Shown piece by piece: positions 43,876-51,526 of a stretch of 64,000 nt of DNA. Source of the DNA: Pseudoalteromonas arctica (lineage in GTDB: Bacteria; Pseudomonadota; Gammaproteobacteria; Enterobacterales; Alteromonadaceae); NCBI RefSeq assembly GCF_012927645.1, contig NZ_JABBMT010000008.1, positions 1 to 64,000 of the forward strand. The letters run 5' to 3'. Position 1 is the stretch's first letter. Each line of letters begins with the position of its first letter. The position numbers and the translations under genes were made by a program. Below the pieces are notes generated by a model, which made no database searches, had not been told where the DNA came from, and was given only the letters and a program-made list of their open reading frames with translations.

Positions 43876-43900
43876 ACCAAGCCCCCAAGTAGGGCTTGGT
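43876..43900. terminator. Hairpin between convergent genes
   Basis: ACCAAGCCC and GGGCTTGGT form a 9-bp stem between the plus-strand genes and minus-strand dps. There is no strong T-run. Confidence 0.5.
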
Positions 43901-43929
43901 GCTAATTGCTTAATTTGATGTATGACTAC

Positions 43930-44403
43930 TTAATTTAAATATGCTTTAAGCATCCACACTAGCTTCTCTTGCTCAGTAATATAATCACCCATTAGTGAGG
44001 CTGTACCTTCATCTTGTGCATCACTTACTTGCTCTAAAATATCACGCTGCATTTTAATTAAGGTACTGTAACCTGCTAGTAAGTTTTCAACGGCAGTTTC
44101 ACCATCACTAATATTTTTAGCTTCTTTAATTTTGCTGATCTCTAAGTAATCAGAAAATGCATGCAGTGGCGCACCATCAAGGGTAAGAATACGCTCTGCT
44201 ATTTCATCAACTTTTAATAGTAGTAGGTTATAAATTTCTTCAAATTTAACGTGTAACTCAAAAAAGTTACGTCCTTTAATATTCCAATGAAAACCACGGG
44301 CATTCATATACTGAATTTGATAACTACTTAGCAGGGTATTTAGTGACTTTACGATATCTTTACTTTTCGCACTGTTAAGACCGATTGCGTTTACCTGTGA
44401 CAT
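43930..44403 (-). CDS. dps: Dps-family ferritin-like DNA protection protein
   Basis: 157 residues, normal length. The ferroxidase signature is present: YQIQYMNARGFHWNIKGRNF with the His ligand, then FFELHVKFEEIYNLLLLKVD and EIAERILTLDGAPL with Asp and Glu ligands. Dps forms a 12-subunit shell that stores iron and consumes peroxide, protecting DNA. An OxyR-type tandem site lies upstream, indicating peroxide induction. Confidence 0.93.
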   Translation of the reverse strand: MSQVNAIGLNSAKSKDIVKSLNTLLSSYQIQYMNARGFHWNIKGRNFFELHVKFEEIYNLLLLKVDEIAERILTLDGAPLHAFSDYLEISKIKEAKNISDGETAVENLLAGYSTLIKMQRDILEQVSDAQDEGTASLMGDYITEQEKLVWMLKAYLN

Positions 44404-44482
44404 ATTACTCTCCTTAAATAAACTGATAAGTTATTTTCGAATGACTGATAGTAAGTATCAGCCATTATTGATGAACTGTAAA

Positions 44483-44519
44483 ATAGTTAGAATCGATGAT
44501 AGCCATAGTTTTTATCTAT
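44483..44519 (-). promoter_or_regulatory. OxyR-type tandem binding site upstream of dps
   Basis: ATAGTTAGAATCGAT (44483-44497) and ATAGTTTTTATCTAT (44505-44519) both fit the OxyR element ATAG-N-T-NNN-A-N-CTAT, with one mismatch in the first and none in the second. They are separated by 7 bp as the four-element OxyR model requires. The site lies about 80-115 bp upstream of the dps start. Confidence 0.7.
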
Positions 44520-44767
44520 CAACAAACCACTCAAATAAAACTCGTTACTTTAGTAGTCATAACCGTAATAGAAGTGGGTGCCAAACTTTAAAAATCTACC
44601 CCTAAGAGAAAAATAACTGATATTTCCTTAAAGATAGAACAAAACCATGATCCAGAACAAACTTTATAATTACGCTTTTTTACTGCTTGCTAGGGTTTGA
44701 TTTAGGTCAAAATCGGAGTTTTTAGTTGGCGCATAATCAACCTAGATTAATTAGATGGAGAGATAAC

Positions 44768-44977
44768 ATGCAGGCTAAAACAAGCAAAGAAAATAGATTT
44801 GAGCTAATTGTCATTGGTATCGCGTTGTTGGCATTTGTAGTTGGTTTAGTGGGTCATTTAGCGGGAGCAAGCTTTGCTAACTTTGATACCTTTGGTTATA
44901 TTGCAGCGCCAATACCACTGATCTTAGCAATCATCGCATTTGTTGCCTATAAAATAGCTGCGAGTGCAGAAGATTAA
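44768..44977 (+). CDS. Small two-helix membrane protein
   Basis: 69 residues from the ATG at 44768, preceded by GGAGAGATAAC; the frame is open 42 bp further. Two membrane helices (FELIVIGIALLAFVVGLVGH, AAPIPLILAIIAFVAYKIAA) and a short charged N-terminus. The family is unknown. Its 3' end overlaps the convergent hydrolase gene by 4 bp. Confidence 0.7.
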   Translation: MQAKTSKENRFELIVIGIALLAFVVGLVGHLAGASFANFDTFGYIAAPIPLILAIIAFVAYKIAASAED

Positions 44978-45570
44978 ACCAACAACTCAACAATATAATT
45001 CATCACTTGGCGTGAGTAGATCATACCGGTGTGACTTAAATGAAACACCTTATGTTCTGCCATGCCATTGAGCTTGGTTTCGTCAAGTAATACAGTACCA
45101 TCGGATTGACTGCCTTTGGCAATTAGCGGCATGAGCCCGATCGGTAAGTCGCCGGCAATACTATAAAGCTTAGCGCTAAACGGCCAATCCCCATTTTCGG
45201 TGAGTAGAAATTCTACACTGTTTTTCAAAAATACATCAAAGCCTTTTTGCTGCATTCTGCGGGCTATATGGCTGCCCTTATGCGGTGTGCCTAAAGTAAT
45301 AACTTTTGTTACGTTTTGGCTTTGCTCTGAATTTGCAGCAAGGTATGCACGCGCCACCAGTCCGCCCATTGAATGACAAACAAGGGCTGTATTTTTATCA
45401 TTAATAAAATTATCAATCTGTTTAAAAATAGCGGCGCGATCGGGAGACAATGTATTATAAGAGAGGTTGAGAATATCCAACCCAAACTTTTCGAGTTGCG
45501 AGCATAAAGGGCGCATTACAAAGCCAGACATATACAATCCGTGTAATACCACAACGCGTTTAACAGTCAT
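44974..45570 (-). CDS. Lipase-like alpha/beta hydrolase
   Basis: 198 residues. HGLYMSGFVMRPLCSQL near the start is the oxyanion region, LVCHSMGGLVARAYLA contains the nucleophile Ser (about residue 67), and a late Asp (SQSDGTVLL) and His (HLSHTGMIY) complete the triad. It has no signal peptide, so it is probably cytoplasmic. It resembles PGAP1/triacylglycerol-lipase-type hydrolases. It is transcribed after yaeQ, 28 bp apart. Confidence 0.87.
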   Translation of the reverse strand: MTVKRVVVLHGLYMSGFVMRPLCSQLEKFGLDILNLSYNTLSPDRAAIFKQIDNFINDKNTALVCHSMGGLVARAYLAANSEQSQNVTKVITLGTPHKGSHIARRMQQKGFDVFLKNSVEFLLTENGDWPFSAKLYSIAGDLPIGLMPLIAKGSQSDGTVLLDETKLNGMAEHKVFHLSHTGMIYSRQVMNYIVELLV

Positions 45571-45598
45571 ACACCCTCTTAATTTATCGAACTTACAA

Positions 45599-46135
45599 TT
45601 ACATTAATTGTACTGGTTTTATCTCAATGTTCACTGAATCAGAGCTCACCCATACATCACCATCTTGAACCGTAATTGTTAGCGATATATTGCGATCCAC
45701 TAATGCCGCAAGAGCTTGTGTTGCTGCAAAGTCTAAACTAAAAATGCTTAAATTTTTAAACTCATACAATTTAGGTTGATGCTTTTGCCACCAAATTGCT
45801 TGGTTGTTTTCACCATAAGTGTATAGCACCACTTTTTTAGCTTTATTACAGGCTTTTTTCAGGCGCTTTTCATCTGGAAGGCCAAGCTCAATCCACAGCT
45901 CAATCTCATCGCTGTAGTTTTTGTGCCACACTTCTGGCTCATCGTCAGCCGACAACCCCTTGGTAAACTCAAGACCATCACAGGCATTAAGTGCATAGGC
46001 AAGCAAGCGGATCATCAGTCGTTGTTCGTTTTCAGACGGATGCTGCGCCAAGGTTAAATTAAAGTCTTGGTATACGTGGCGGTCCATATCGCTGAGCGAT
46101 AACTGCGCTTTAATAATCGTCGATTTAAGAGCCAT
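45599..46135 (-). CDS. yaeQ: YaeQ family protein
   Basis: 178 residues, full length. Family features are STIIKAQLSLSDMDRHVYQD, LAQHPSENEQRLMIRLLAYA and LWIELGLPDEKRLKKACNKA. YaeQ has a PD-(D/E)XK-like nuclease fold but no proven activity; E. coli YaeQ was linked to RfaH suppression. It probably forms a two-gene unit with the hydrolase. Confidence 0.93.
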   Translation of the reverse strand: MALKSTIIKAQLSLSDMDRHVYQDFNLTLAQHPSENEQRLMIRLLAYALNACDGLEFTKGLSADDEPEVWHKNYSDEIELWIELGLPDEKRLKKACNKAKKVVLYTYGENNQAIWWQKHQPKLYEFKNLSIFSLDFAATQALAALVDRNISLTITVQDGDVWVSSDSVNIEIKPVQLM

Positions 46136-46436
46136 AACAGTTTATTTGAAAAAATTTGCGTCAGTATAGCGCAATTCAAGGCTGGTACTTGTAAAAATAG
46201 TACATATACCTAAGTCACTAAAGCTCTGTTACTACCTGAGCTTCTATGCCGCACTTACTAAAAGCGATATTATGTGTGTTTTGCAGCACTAAGTTGAATG
46301 TTCGGTAACTTTCTCATGCTCTACTTTTATTCACCGTGAGAAATAAAGCAATAAGTGGCTAAATACTAACGTGCCAAGAGCTTGTTAAAGATTATCAAGA
46401 TAGAGAATGGATAGAAGATTTATTGGAGAGCGCTTA
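46136..46436. other. Intergenic region with possible gene remnant
   Basis: About 300 bp. Just before the yhcG start, a plus-strand frame reads ELVKDYQDREWIEDLLESA and stops in a TAATG overlap with that gene. It could be the tail of a lost upstream partner. Nothing else is evident. Confidence 0.3.
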
Positions 46437-47217
46437 ATGTCAAAACTCACTGTTGAACCTGAACTGTTTTCAGATATCTAAACTAAATTACCCAAGCCAA
46501 GCAGCAAGCTGCGGTTAATGCATCATTAACCATGCTGTATTGGAAAATTGGTCAACGTATTAACCAAGCGGTATTAAAAGGTGAACGCGCTGAGTACGGT
46601 AAGCAGGTTATTGCTAACTTATCGGCCCAACTTAGTAATGAATTAGGCAAAGGCTGGGGCAAGCGTAATTTGCAATATATGGTGCAATTTTACGAAACAT
46701 TCCCTGAGCAACAGATTGTGCACGCACTGCGTGCAAAATTTAGCTGGACGCATTTTAAACAAATAATTCATTTAAAAGATCCTCTACAGCGTGAGTTTTA
46801 TGCGCAAATGTGTGCGGTAGAAGGTTGGAGTGCGCGCACCTTAGATGATCGCATTAACAGTATGCTATTTGAGTGCACGGCGTTGTCTAAAAAGCCAGAA
46901 GAGTTAATAAAAATAGAGTTACAAAAGTTAGCTTCGCAACAACCTGTTTCTGAGGCGTTGCTGCTTAAAGACCCATACGTATTAGATTTTTTAGGACTGA
47001 ATGACCATTACCTCGATTTATTGTTTTATAACCGTCAACTCAGCGTTTAGTGGCGATTGATTTAAAACTAGGGAAGTTCAAACCCCACTATAAAGGCCAA
47101 ATGGAGCTCTACTTACGCTGGCTAGATAAATATGAACGCCAAGCGGGTGAGCAAGCACCGCTGGGCATTATTTTGTGTGCGCAAAAAACCAAGAGCAAAT
47201 CGAATTACTGGTTCTGA
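46437..47217 (+). pseudogene. yhcG: Multiply broken yhcG (DUF1016, PDDEXK nuclease-domain protein)
   Basis: DUF1016 sequence is spread over several frames. MSKLTVEPELFSDI hits a stop; after a shift, ITQAKQQAAVNASLTMLYWK and the long frame 46532-47050 follow (AEYGKQVIANLSAQLSNELG, LSWTHFK-like region, YVLDFLGLNDHYL). About 40 residues before LDLLFYNRQL are deleted, removing part of the nuclease core. The next frame (LVAIDLKLGKFKPHYKGQME) ends in a further shift at an A-run near 47181. YhcG-type proteins are candidate nucleases, possibly in defence. This copy is dead. Confidence 0.88.
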
Positions 47218-47347
47218 ACATTTTTATCAGCGGTTGGTTGTTGGGCTTGATAGAATCATTACAGATATGCCAACAGACAATTCCTTAGAGGTAGGCTGTA
47301 AAAAGCTAGAAGATGAAATAAAAGCCTCTCGGATATTGGATTTATAA
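47218..47347 (+). pseudogene. Short remnant at the left border of the R-M island
   Basis: An open frame without its own start (RLVVGLDRIITDMPTDNSLE, then CKKLEDEIKASRILDL) runs to a TAA 19 bp before the endonuclease gene. It is probably the tail of an upstream gene lost when the island joined yhcG. The family is not recognised. Confidence 0.35.
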
Positions 47348-47366
47348 ACCTATAAAGGAACTTATT

Positions 47367-48173
47367 TTGACGGAAAATGATATAAAAAAAATTGTTAGAG
47401 ATACAATAGTCACTAGTATTCAAAACTTTGCAAAAAATTCTTTAAAGAAAAAGCCTAAGTTCCAAATTTTAGATCTTTTGATACCAAAAGAAAGAAAAAT
47501 ACGATCAATAGTCGGTGGTCTTGAAGGTTCGTTAGGTACAACATTATGGGAGCCTTTGGGAAAGGCATTAGCAGCCCAAAATGGATTTAATGTTATTCAC
47601 CAGGATTTAATGTGCCCTTCAAATATGCCTGCGGCATTGAGCAATACTGTTGAATCGATTAAAGAGGACAGAAATGCTGAGGGTGGGTTATACGATGCTA
47701 AATCGAGCCATGAGGCGATAAAAAGGGTTTGCCAAAATTATAAAATAAATCCTATAGATAGCTTTAAAAAACCAAAAAGTGGCCGTGGAGTCGATATCTG
47801 GCTTGAAAAAGATGGTGTTAATTATTTTTTTGATACAAAAACAGTTCAGCCGAATCTATCAACTTTGACTGGGTGTTTAGATCAGGTTATTGGTTGGTAT
47901 TCATTTTATTATTCAAAGCACCCGGAGGGAACCGCTATAGGGCGTATAGTTTTCCCTTACAATCCGACACCTGAAAAGTCTTTTTGGAAAGGAGTAATTG
48001 GTGGTGGTAAGCCTTTAGAGCCATTTGAAGAGGCTTGGGTTGAGGATGAGTTTTGGGACTTTTGTTCTGGTCATGAGGGAACATATTCAATAATAAAAAA
48101 AGCATTTCATGAGATTAGAGAGAGCGGAGAGTTAAAAGAAGTTTTGGATGAACTTTTGGCAGATAATTTATAA
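47367..48173 (+). CDS. TdeIII-type type II restriction endonuclease
   Basis: 268 residues. Features resembling the TdeIII family are IRSIVGGLEGSLGTTLWEPL and AKSSHEAIKRVCQNYKINPI. A PD-(D/E)XK-like core is present, with GRGVDIWLEKDGVNYFFDTK near residues 140-158 supplying Asp and D-x-K residues. It should cut unmodified DNA; TdeIII itself recognises GGNCC, but the specificity here is not proven. It starts after AAAGGAAC and precedes its methyltransferase by 86 bp. Confidence 0.8.
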   Translation: MTENDIKKIVRDTIVTSIQNFAKNSLKKKPKFQILDLLIPKERKIRSIVGGLEGSLGTTLWEPLGKALAAQNGFNVIHQDLMCPSNMPAALSNTVESIKEDRNAEGGLYDAKSSHEAIKRVCQNYKINPIDSFKKPKSGRGVDIWLEKDGVNYFFDTKTVQPNLSTLTGCLDQVIGWYSFYYSKHPEGTAIGRIVFPYNPTPEKSFWKGVIGGGKPLEPFEEAWVEDEFWDFCSGHEGTYSIIKKAFHEIRESGELKEVLDELLADNL

Positions 48174-48206
48174 TAAATTATACGTCAAACCTGGTCCTTT
48201 TCTTAT

Positions 48207-48221
48207 AAGTACTGTATACTT
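48207..48221 (+). promoter_or_regulatory. Candidate operator upstream of the methyltransferase
   Basis: AAGTACTGTATACTT is an imperfect palindrome (AAGTA/TACTT arms) about 40 bp before the methyltransferase ATG. The methyltransferase has an HTH-like N-terminal extension, and such enzymes often repress their own promoter. Confidence 0.35.
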
Positions 48222-48259
48222 GATCAGTTGTTAAAGTTATTTAAGGTTGGAAGCGTCAT

Positions 48260-49504
48260 ATGTTTGATGTCCAAGAAAAATCATATAACCAGTTTAGTCT
48301 TGAAATGTTGGCAGATATATTATCACTGCCCAAGAGGGCTATTGAAACTAGGATTAAAAAGGGTGAACTTAGAGCCTGCTCTGAAGGTTTCATTGATAAA
48401 ACCCAAGTGCAACACTTCCCGGAAGTAAGAAGTTTTCAAAATTCCACATGGGATGAAGAGTTAAAGGTTAAGCCTGTGAGGCCTTTTAGCTTAGTTGAGC
48501 TTTTTGCTGGTGGGGGAGGGCTTGCTCTGGGTATGGAGCAAGCTGGTTTTAAAAGTCTTTTATTAAATGAGTTAGACAAACATGCTTGTTCAACCCTTAG
48601 GTATAATAGACCTGATTGGAACGTTGTTGAGGGTGATATTTCTAAAGTCGATTTTACTTCTTTTGAGGGGGAAGTTGATGTTTTAACTGGTGGGTTTCCC
48701 TGCCAAGCTTTTTCTTATGCTGGAAAAAGCTTGGGTTTTGAAGACACTCGAGGAACATTATTTTTTGAAATGGCGAGAGCTATCAAAGAAATAAAGCCTA
48801 AAGTTATTATGGCTGAAAATGTAAGAGCTCTTCTTACACATGATGATGGCAAGACGTTAGAAACAATTAAAAATGTTATTAGCGAGCTAGGTTATAGTTT
48901 GATTGAGCCTAAAGTACTAAAAGCTATCTTTTATAAAGTACCTCAAAAAAGAGAGAGGTTGATTCTTGTTGCTATTAGAAATGACTTATATCCGAAAGCT
49001 GATTTTAAATGGCCCTCAGCTTACAAGAGGGTTATGACATTAAAAGATGCTTTCGAACAAGGTGAATTATTTGATAGCGATGTTCCCGTCTCGTGTGGGC
49101 AAAAGTACCCTCAACGAAAAGCAGAAATAATGAACATGGTGCCTCAAGGAGGGTATTGGAGAGATATAAAGGATATTGAAGTTCAAAAAGAGTATATGCA
49201 AAAAAGCTTTTATTTGGGCGGAGGTAAGACTGGTATGGCGCGAAGGCTTTCAATGAATGAGCCGAGTTTGACACTGACAACCGCACCAGCTCAAAAGCAA
49301 ACAGAGCGATGTCATCCGATTGAGACTAGGCCTTTACAGACCCGTGAGTATGCAAGGATTCAGACCTTTCCAGATGATTGGTGTTTCCAGGGATCTATGT
49401 CCGCAATATATAAGCAAATAGGTAATGCAGTACCTGTTAATATGGCCGCAGCTCTAGGCAGATCATTGGTTAGCTTACTTAATAGCATTGAGTTAAAAAA
49501 ATAG
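48260..49504 (+). CDS. DNA (cytosine-5)-methyltransferase of the R-M system
   Basis: 414 residues. After an N-terminal extension of about 75 residues with HTH-like character (LEMLADILSLPKRAIETRIK, GELRACSEGF), the catalytic motifs follow: SLVELFAGGGGLALGMEQAG (I), DVLTGGFPCQAFSYAGKSLG with catalytic Cys near 147 (IV), VIMAENVRALL (VI), the PQKRERLILVAI region (VIII) and QIGNAVPVNMA (X). The target-recognition region between VIII and IX is short. It protects host DNA from the adjacent endonuclease. Confidence 0.93.
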   Translation: MFDVQEKSYNQFSLEMLADILSLPKRAIETRIKKGELRACSEGFIDKTQVQHFPEVRSFQNSTWDEELKVKPVRPFSLVELFAGGGGLALGMEQAGFKSLLLNELDKHACSTLRYNRPDWNVVEGDISKVDFTSFEGEVDVLTGGFPCQAFSYAGKSLGFEDTRGTLFFEMARAIKEIKPKVIMAENVRALLTHDDGKTLETIKNVISELGYSLIEPKVLKAIFYKVPQKRERLILVAIRNDLYPKADFKWPSAYKRVMTLKDAFEQGELFDSDVPVSCGQKYPQRKAEIMNMVPQGGYWRDIKDIEVQKEYMQKSFYLGGGKTGMARRLSMNEPSLTLTTAPAQKQTERCHPIETRPLQTREYARIQTFPDDWCFQGSMSAIYKQIGNAVPVNMAAALGRSLVSLLNSIELKK

Positions 49505-49516
49505 CCTTATAAAAAG

Positions 49517-49690
49517 CTACTTTTCTAACTCATTAATTTTAAATTCAAAATCATTTGGGCTTTGATACCCTAAGTAGGAATGTAATCGGTTACTGTTGTA
49601 CCACATGGTTATGTAATTCATTACGTCCTGCTGTGCTTCATAGCGTGTTTCATAGTTTCTCCAATGAACACGCTCTTGTTTTAAACTACC
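49517..49690 (-). mobile_element. 3' fragment of an IS3-family orfB
   Basis: About 57 codons of OrfB C-terminus remain: GSLKQERVHWRNYETRYEAQ, QDVMNYITMWYNSNRLHSYL, GYQSPNDFEFKINELEK. The normal preceding FF residues and catalytic domain are replaced by unrelated sequence (MNNNLVNFSIS). No terminal repeat is apparent. It marks the right border of the R-M island. Confidence 0.8.
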
Positions 49691-49723
49691 AGAAATCGAA
49701 AAATTAACTAAATTATTATTCAT

Positions 49724-49955
49724 GTGTTTATTTCCATAAGGAAAGCCATATTTGATGTTTTTATGGTAGTTTTTAGATGCAGCTAGTCAATCATTTTTTT
49801 ATCAAATATGATTAAAGTTATGGTTTAATTATAAACTTATGCAATAGAACCAGTAAATGCTGTAAACTTAGAGGTATTAGTTGAGGTGATAAATCGAAAT
49901 TATTCACCCAGTACCCCATGGTGTTATGGGTTGAAGTATAAGGTTTACATATCAA
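49724..49955. other. Intergenic before rbgA
   Basis: About 230 bp without an ORF. It should hold the promoter of the GTPase gene. An inverted pair CCCAGTACCCCATGG / CCATGG-type near 49908-49925 is short and not convincing. Confidence 0.3.
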
Positions 49956-50909
49956 ATGAGTAGAGCAGGAATACAGTGGTTCCCTGGGCATATGAATAAA
50001 GCCCGTAATGAAATTAAAGAAATAATGCCACAAATGGATGTGATCATTGAAGTGCTTGATGCGCGCATTCCTTACAGTAGTGAGAATCCAATGGTGACCA
50101 CCTTGCGAGAAGGCAAGCCGGTTATCAAAATTTTGAACAAAGCTGATTTAGCCGATCCTAAAATGACGCAAGCGTGGAAAGATTACTTTGAGCAAGAAAA
50201 TGGCGTAAAAGCAATTGCGTTTGGTAATGATAAAGCGGCTGAAGTTCATCGTATTAATGAGCTGTGTAAAAAATTAGTACCACACAAAGTTGGTGCTGAT
50301 AAGCAAATTAAAGCCATGATCATGGGGATTCCTAACGTGGGTAAATCTACGTTAATTAATGTGTTGGCGGGTCGTATTGTTGCAAAAACAGGTAATGAGC
50401 CCGCGGTTACTAAAGCGCAGCAACGTATTAAACTTGAAGATGGCATTATGCTTTACGATACACCGGGTATGTTGTGGCCAAAAGTTGAAAACGAAAACTC
50501 AGGCTACCGTTTGGGCGCGACAGGTGCGATACGTGATACGGCGCTTGATTATGAAGAAGTGGCCAGTTATACCGCTGAATATCTATTACATGCCTATCCT
50601 GAACTTTTAAAAGCGCGCTATAAAATTGATGAATTACCACAAAATGATTGGGAATTTGTTGAAATGGCGGGTAAAAAGCGTGGTTGTATTCGTGGTGGTA
50701 ATCAAATTGATACGTATAAAATGTCTGAAATTCTAATTAATGAATTACGTGATGGCATTATTGGTCGTATCACTATGGAAACTCCTGCGATGCGCGAAGA
50801 AGAAGAAGTGATGGTTGCAGGTCTACGCGCTGCGGCTGAGGCTAAAAAAGCAGCTAAAGAAGAAGAGAAAAAACAACGCCGAGCACGAGCACGTAAAAAC
50901 CGTCGGTAA
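49956..50909 (+). CDS. rbgA: Ribosome biogenesis GTPase YlqF/RbgA
   Basis: 317 residues. It is a circularly permuted GTPase with NKAD (G4, residue about 61) before GIPNVGKSTLIN (G1, about 124) and DTPG (G3, about 168). The N-terminal WFPGHMNKARNEIKE is the family signature. The C-terminal 40 residues are an unusual Ala/Lys/Glu/Arg-rich helix (EAKKAAKEEEKKQRRARARK). RbgA acts in late 50S assembly. The gene lies beside the R-M island but is intact. Confidence 0.94.
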   Translation: MSRAGIQWFPGHMNKARNEIKEIMPQMDVIIEVLDARIPYSSENPMVTTLREGKPVIKILNKADLADPKMTQAWKDYFEQENGVKAIAFGNDKAAEVHRINELCKKLVPHKVGADKQIKAMIMGIPNVGKSTLINVLAGRIVAKTGNEPAVTKAQQRIKLEDGIMLYDTPGMLWPKVENENSGYRLGATGAIRDTALDYEEVASYTAEYLLHAYPELLKARYKIDELPQNDWEFVEMAGKKRGCIRGGNQIDTYKMSEILINELRDGIIGRITMETPAMREEEEVMVAGLRAAAEAKKAAKEEEKKQRRARARKNRR

Positions 50910-50951
50910 TGTTTACTTTAGTAATAATTTAGTTCGCTAAATTACAAACAT

Positions 50952-50976
50952 AAAAAAAGCCCGTAAGGGCTTTTTT
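50952..50976 (+). terminator. Terminator of rbgA
   Basis: AAAAAAGCCC and GGGCTTTTTT flank a short loop with strong T-run. Confidence 0.88.
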
Positions 50977-51030
50977 AGTTTCATATCTACCGTCACCGAT
51001 ATGAGCAATGTAGCAAGTAAAATAGTAGGG

Positions 51031-51080
51031 CGGTTACCCGTTATCAACATCAAGGGGCGTTGCGGTTAATAACAGGTAAC
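51031..51080. repeat. Intergenic inverted repeat
   Basis: GGTTACCCGTTAT and ATAACAGGTAACC match as complements at 12 of 13 positions, with about 24 bp between. The role is unknown: possibly a structured leader or a mobile-element footprint. Confidence 0.4.
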
Positions 51081-51213
51081 CTTAGCTGTTTACGTGCGCC
51101 ACACGTGTTTCAGGGTCGAGAAACAAATCAGTTTATTCCGTACAAGTCGTAGTACTTTGCCGTCTTGTTGATATTGATTATCAGTTAGATTGTCTGATCT
51201 GTCAATAGTCATT

Positions 51214-51228
51214 TGCAAATAATTCTCA
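51214..51228. promoter_or_regulatory. Fur box without a recognisable target gene
   Basis: On the minus strand, TGAGAATTATTTGCA matches the Fur 7-1-7 consensus at 12 of 15 positions. The next ORF on the plus strand is a 53-codon oddity, then a chemoreceptor. It may be left over from a lost iron gene, or it may control the chemoreceptor. Confidence 0.5.
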
Positions 51229-51361
51229 TTTAATTTCTTGTTGGTTTATATTTCAAGTAAAACAATTAGTTATGATTTAGTCTAATTATTTATTTCAATA
51301 TATCCCCGTGATCAATAATGAAGATGCTTGATTTTTACAGTAATGAGGTCGTGATACTAAC

Positions 51362-51520
51362 ATGAACAAAATTGAACCGACCGCGGAGCAAAAAGTAGAC
51401 TTTGAAGTCCTTCATGAAACTTTAGTTTATTTAGTTTATTTAGTTTATTTGTTTTTTTATAGACATAGGACTATGTTTATTTTAAACACACCCTCCCATT
51501 ACCTGCAAACCAATAAGTGA
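51362..51520 (+). CDS. Possible 52-residue peptide with internal 9-bp tandem repeat
   Basis: An ORF from an ATG (MNKIEPTAEQKVDFEVLHET...) continues into LVYLVYLVYLFFYR, encoded by three tandem copies of the 9-mer TTTAGTTTA (51421-51447), and stops 7 bp before the chemoreceptor ATG. The first 20 residues look protein-like; the rest looks like a truncated gene. Nine-base units keep frame, so copy changes would only alter the LVY count. Confidence 0.3.
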   Translation: MNKIEPTAEQKVDFEVLHETLVYLVYLVYLFFYRHRTMFILNTPSHYLQTNK

Positions 51521-51526
51521 TCAAAA

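Noticed and set aside
47132..47347. Intact 71-residue gene before the endonuclease
   Set aside because: Its first part is the wrong frame of yhcG. Only the last 40 or so codons look real, so I list a remnant instead.
51031..51080. Integron attC site
   Set aside because: The inverted repeat lacks properly placed GTTRRRY and RYYYAAC core sites, and there is no integrase or cassette array.
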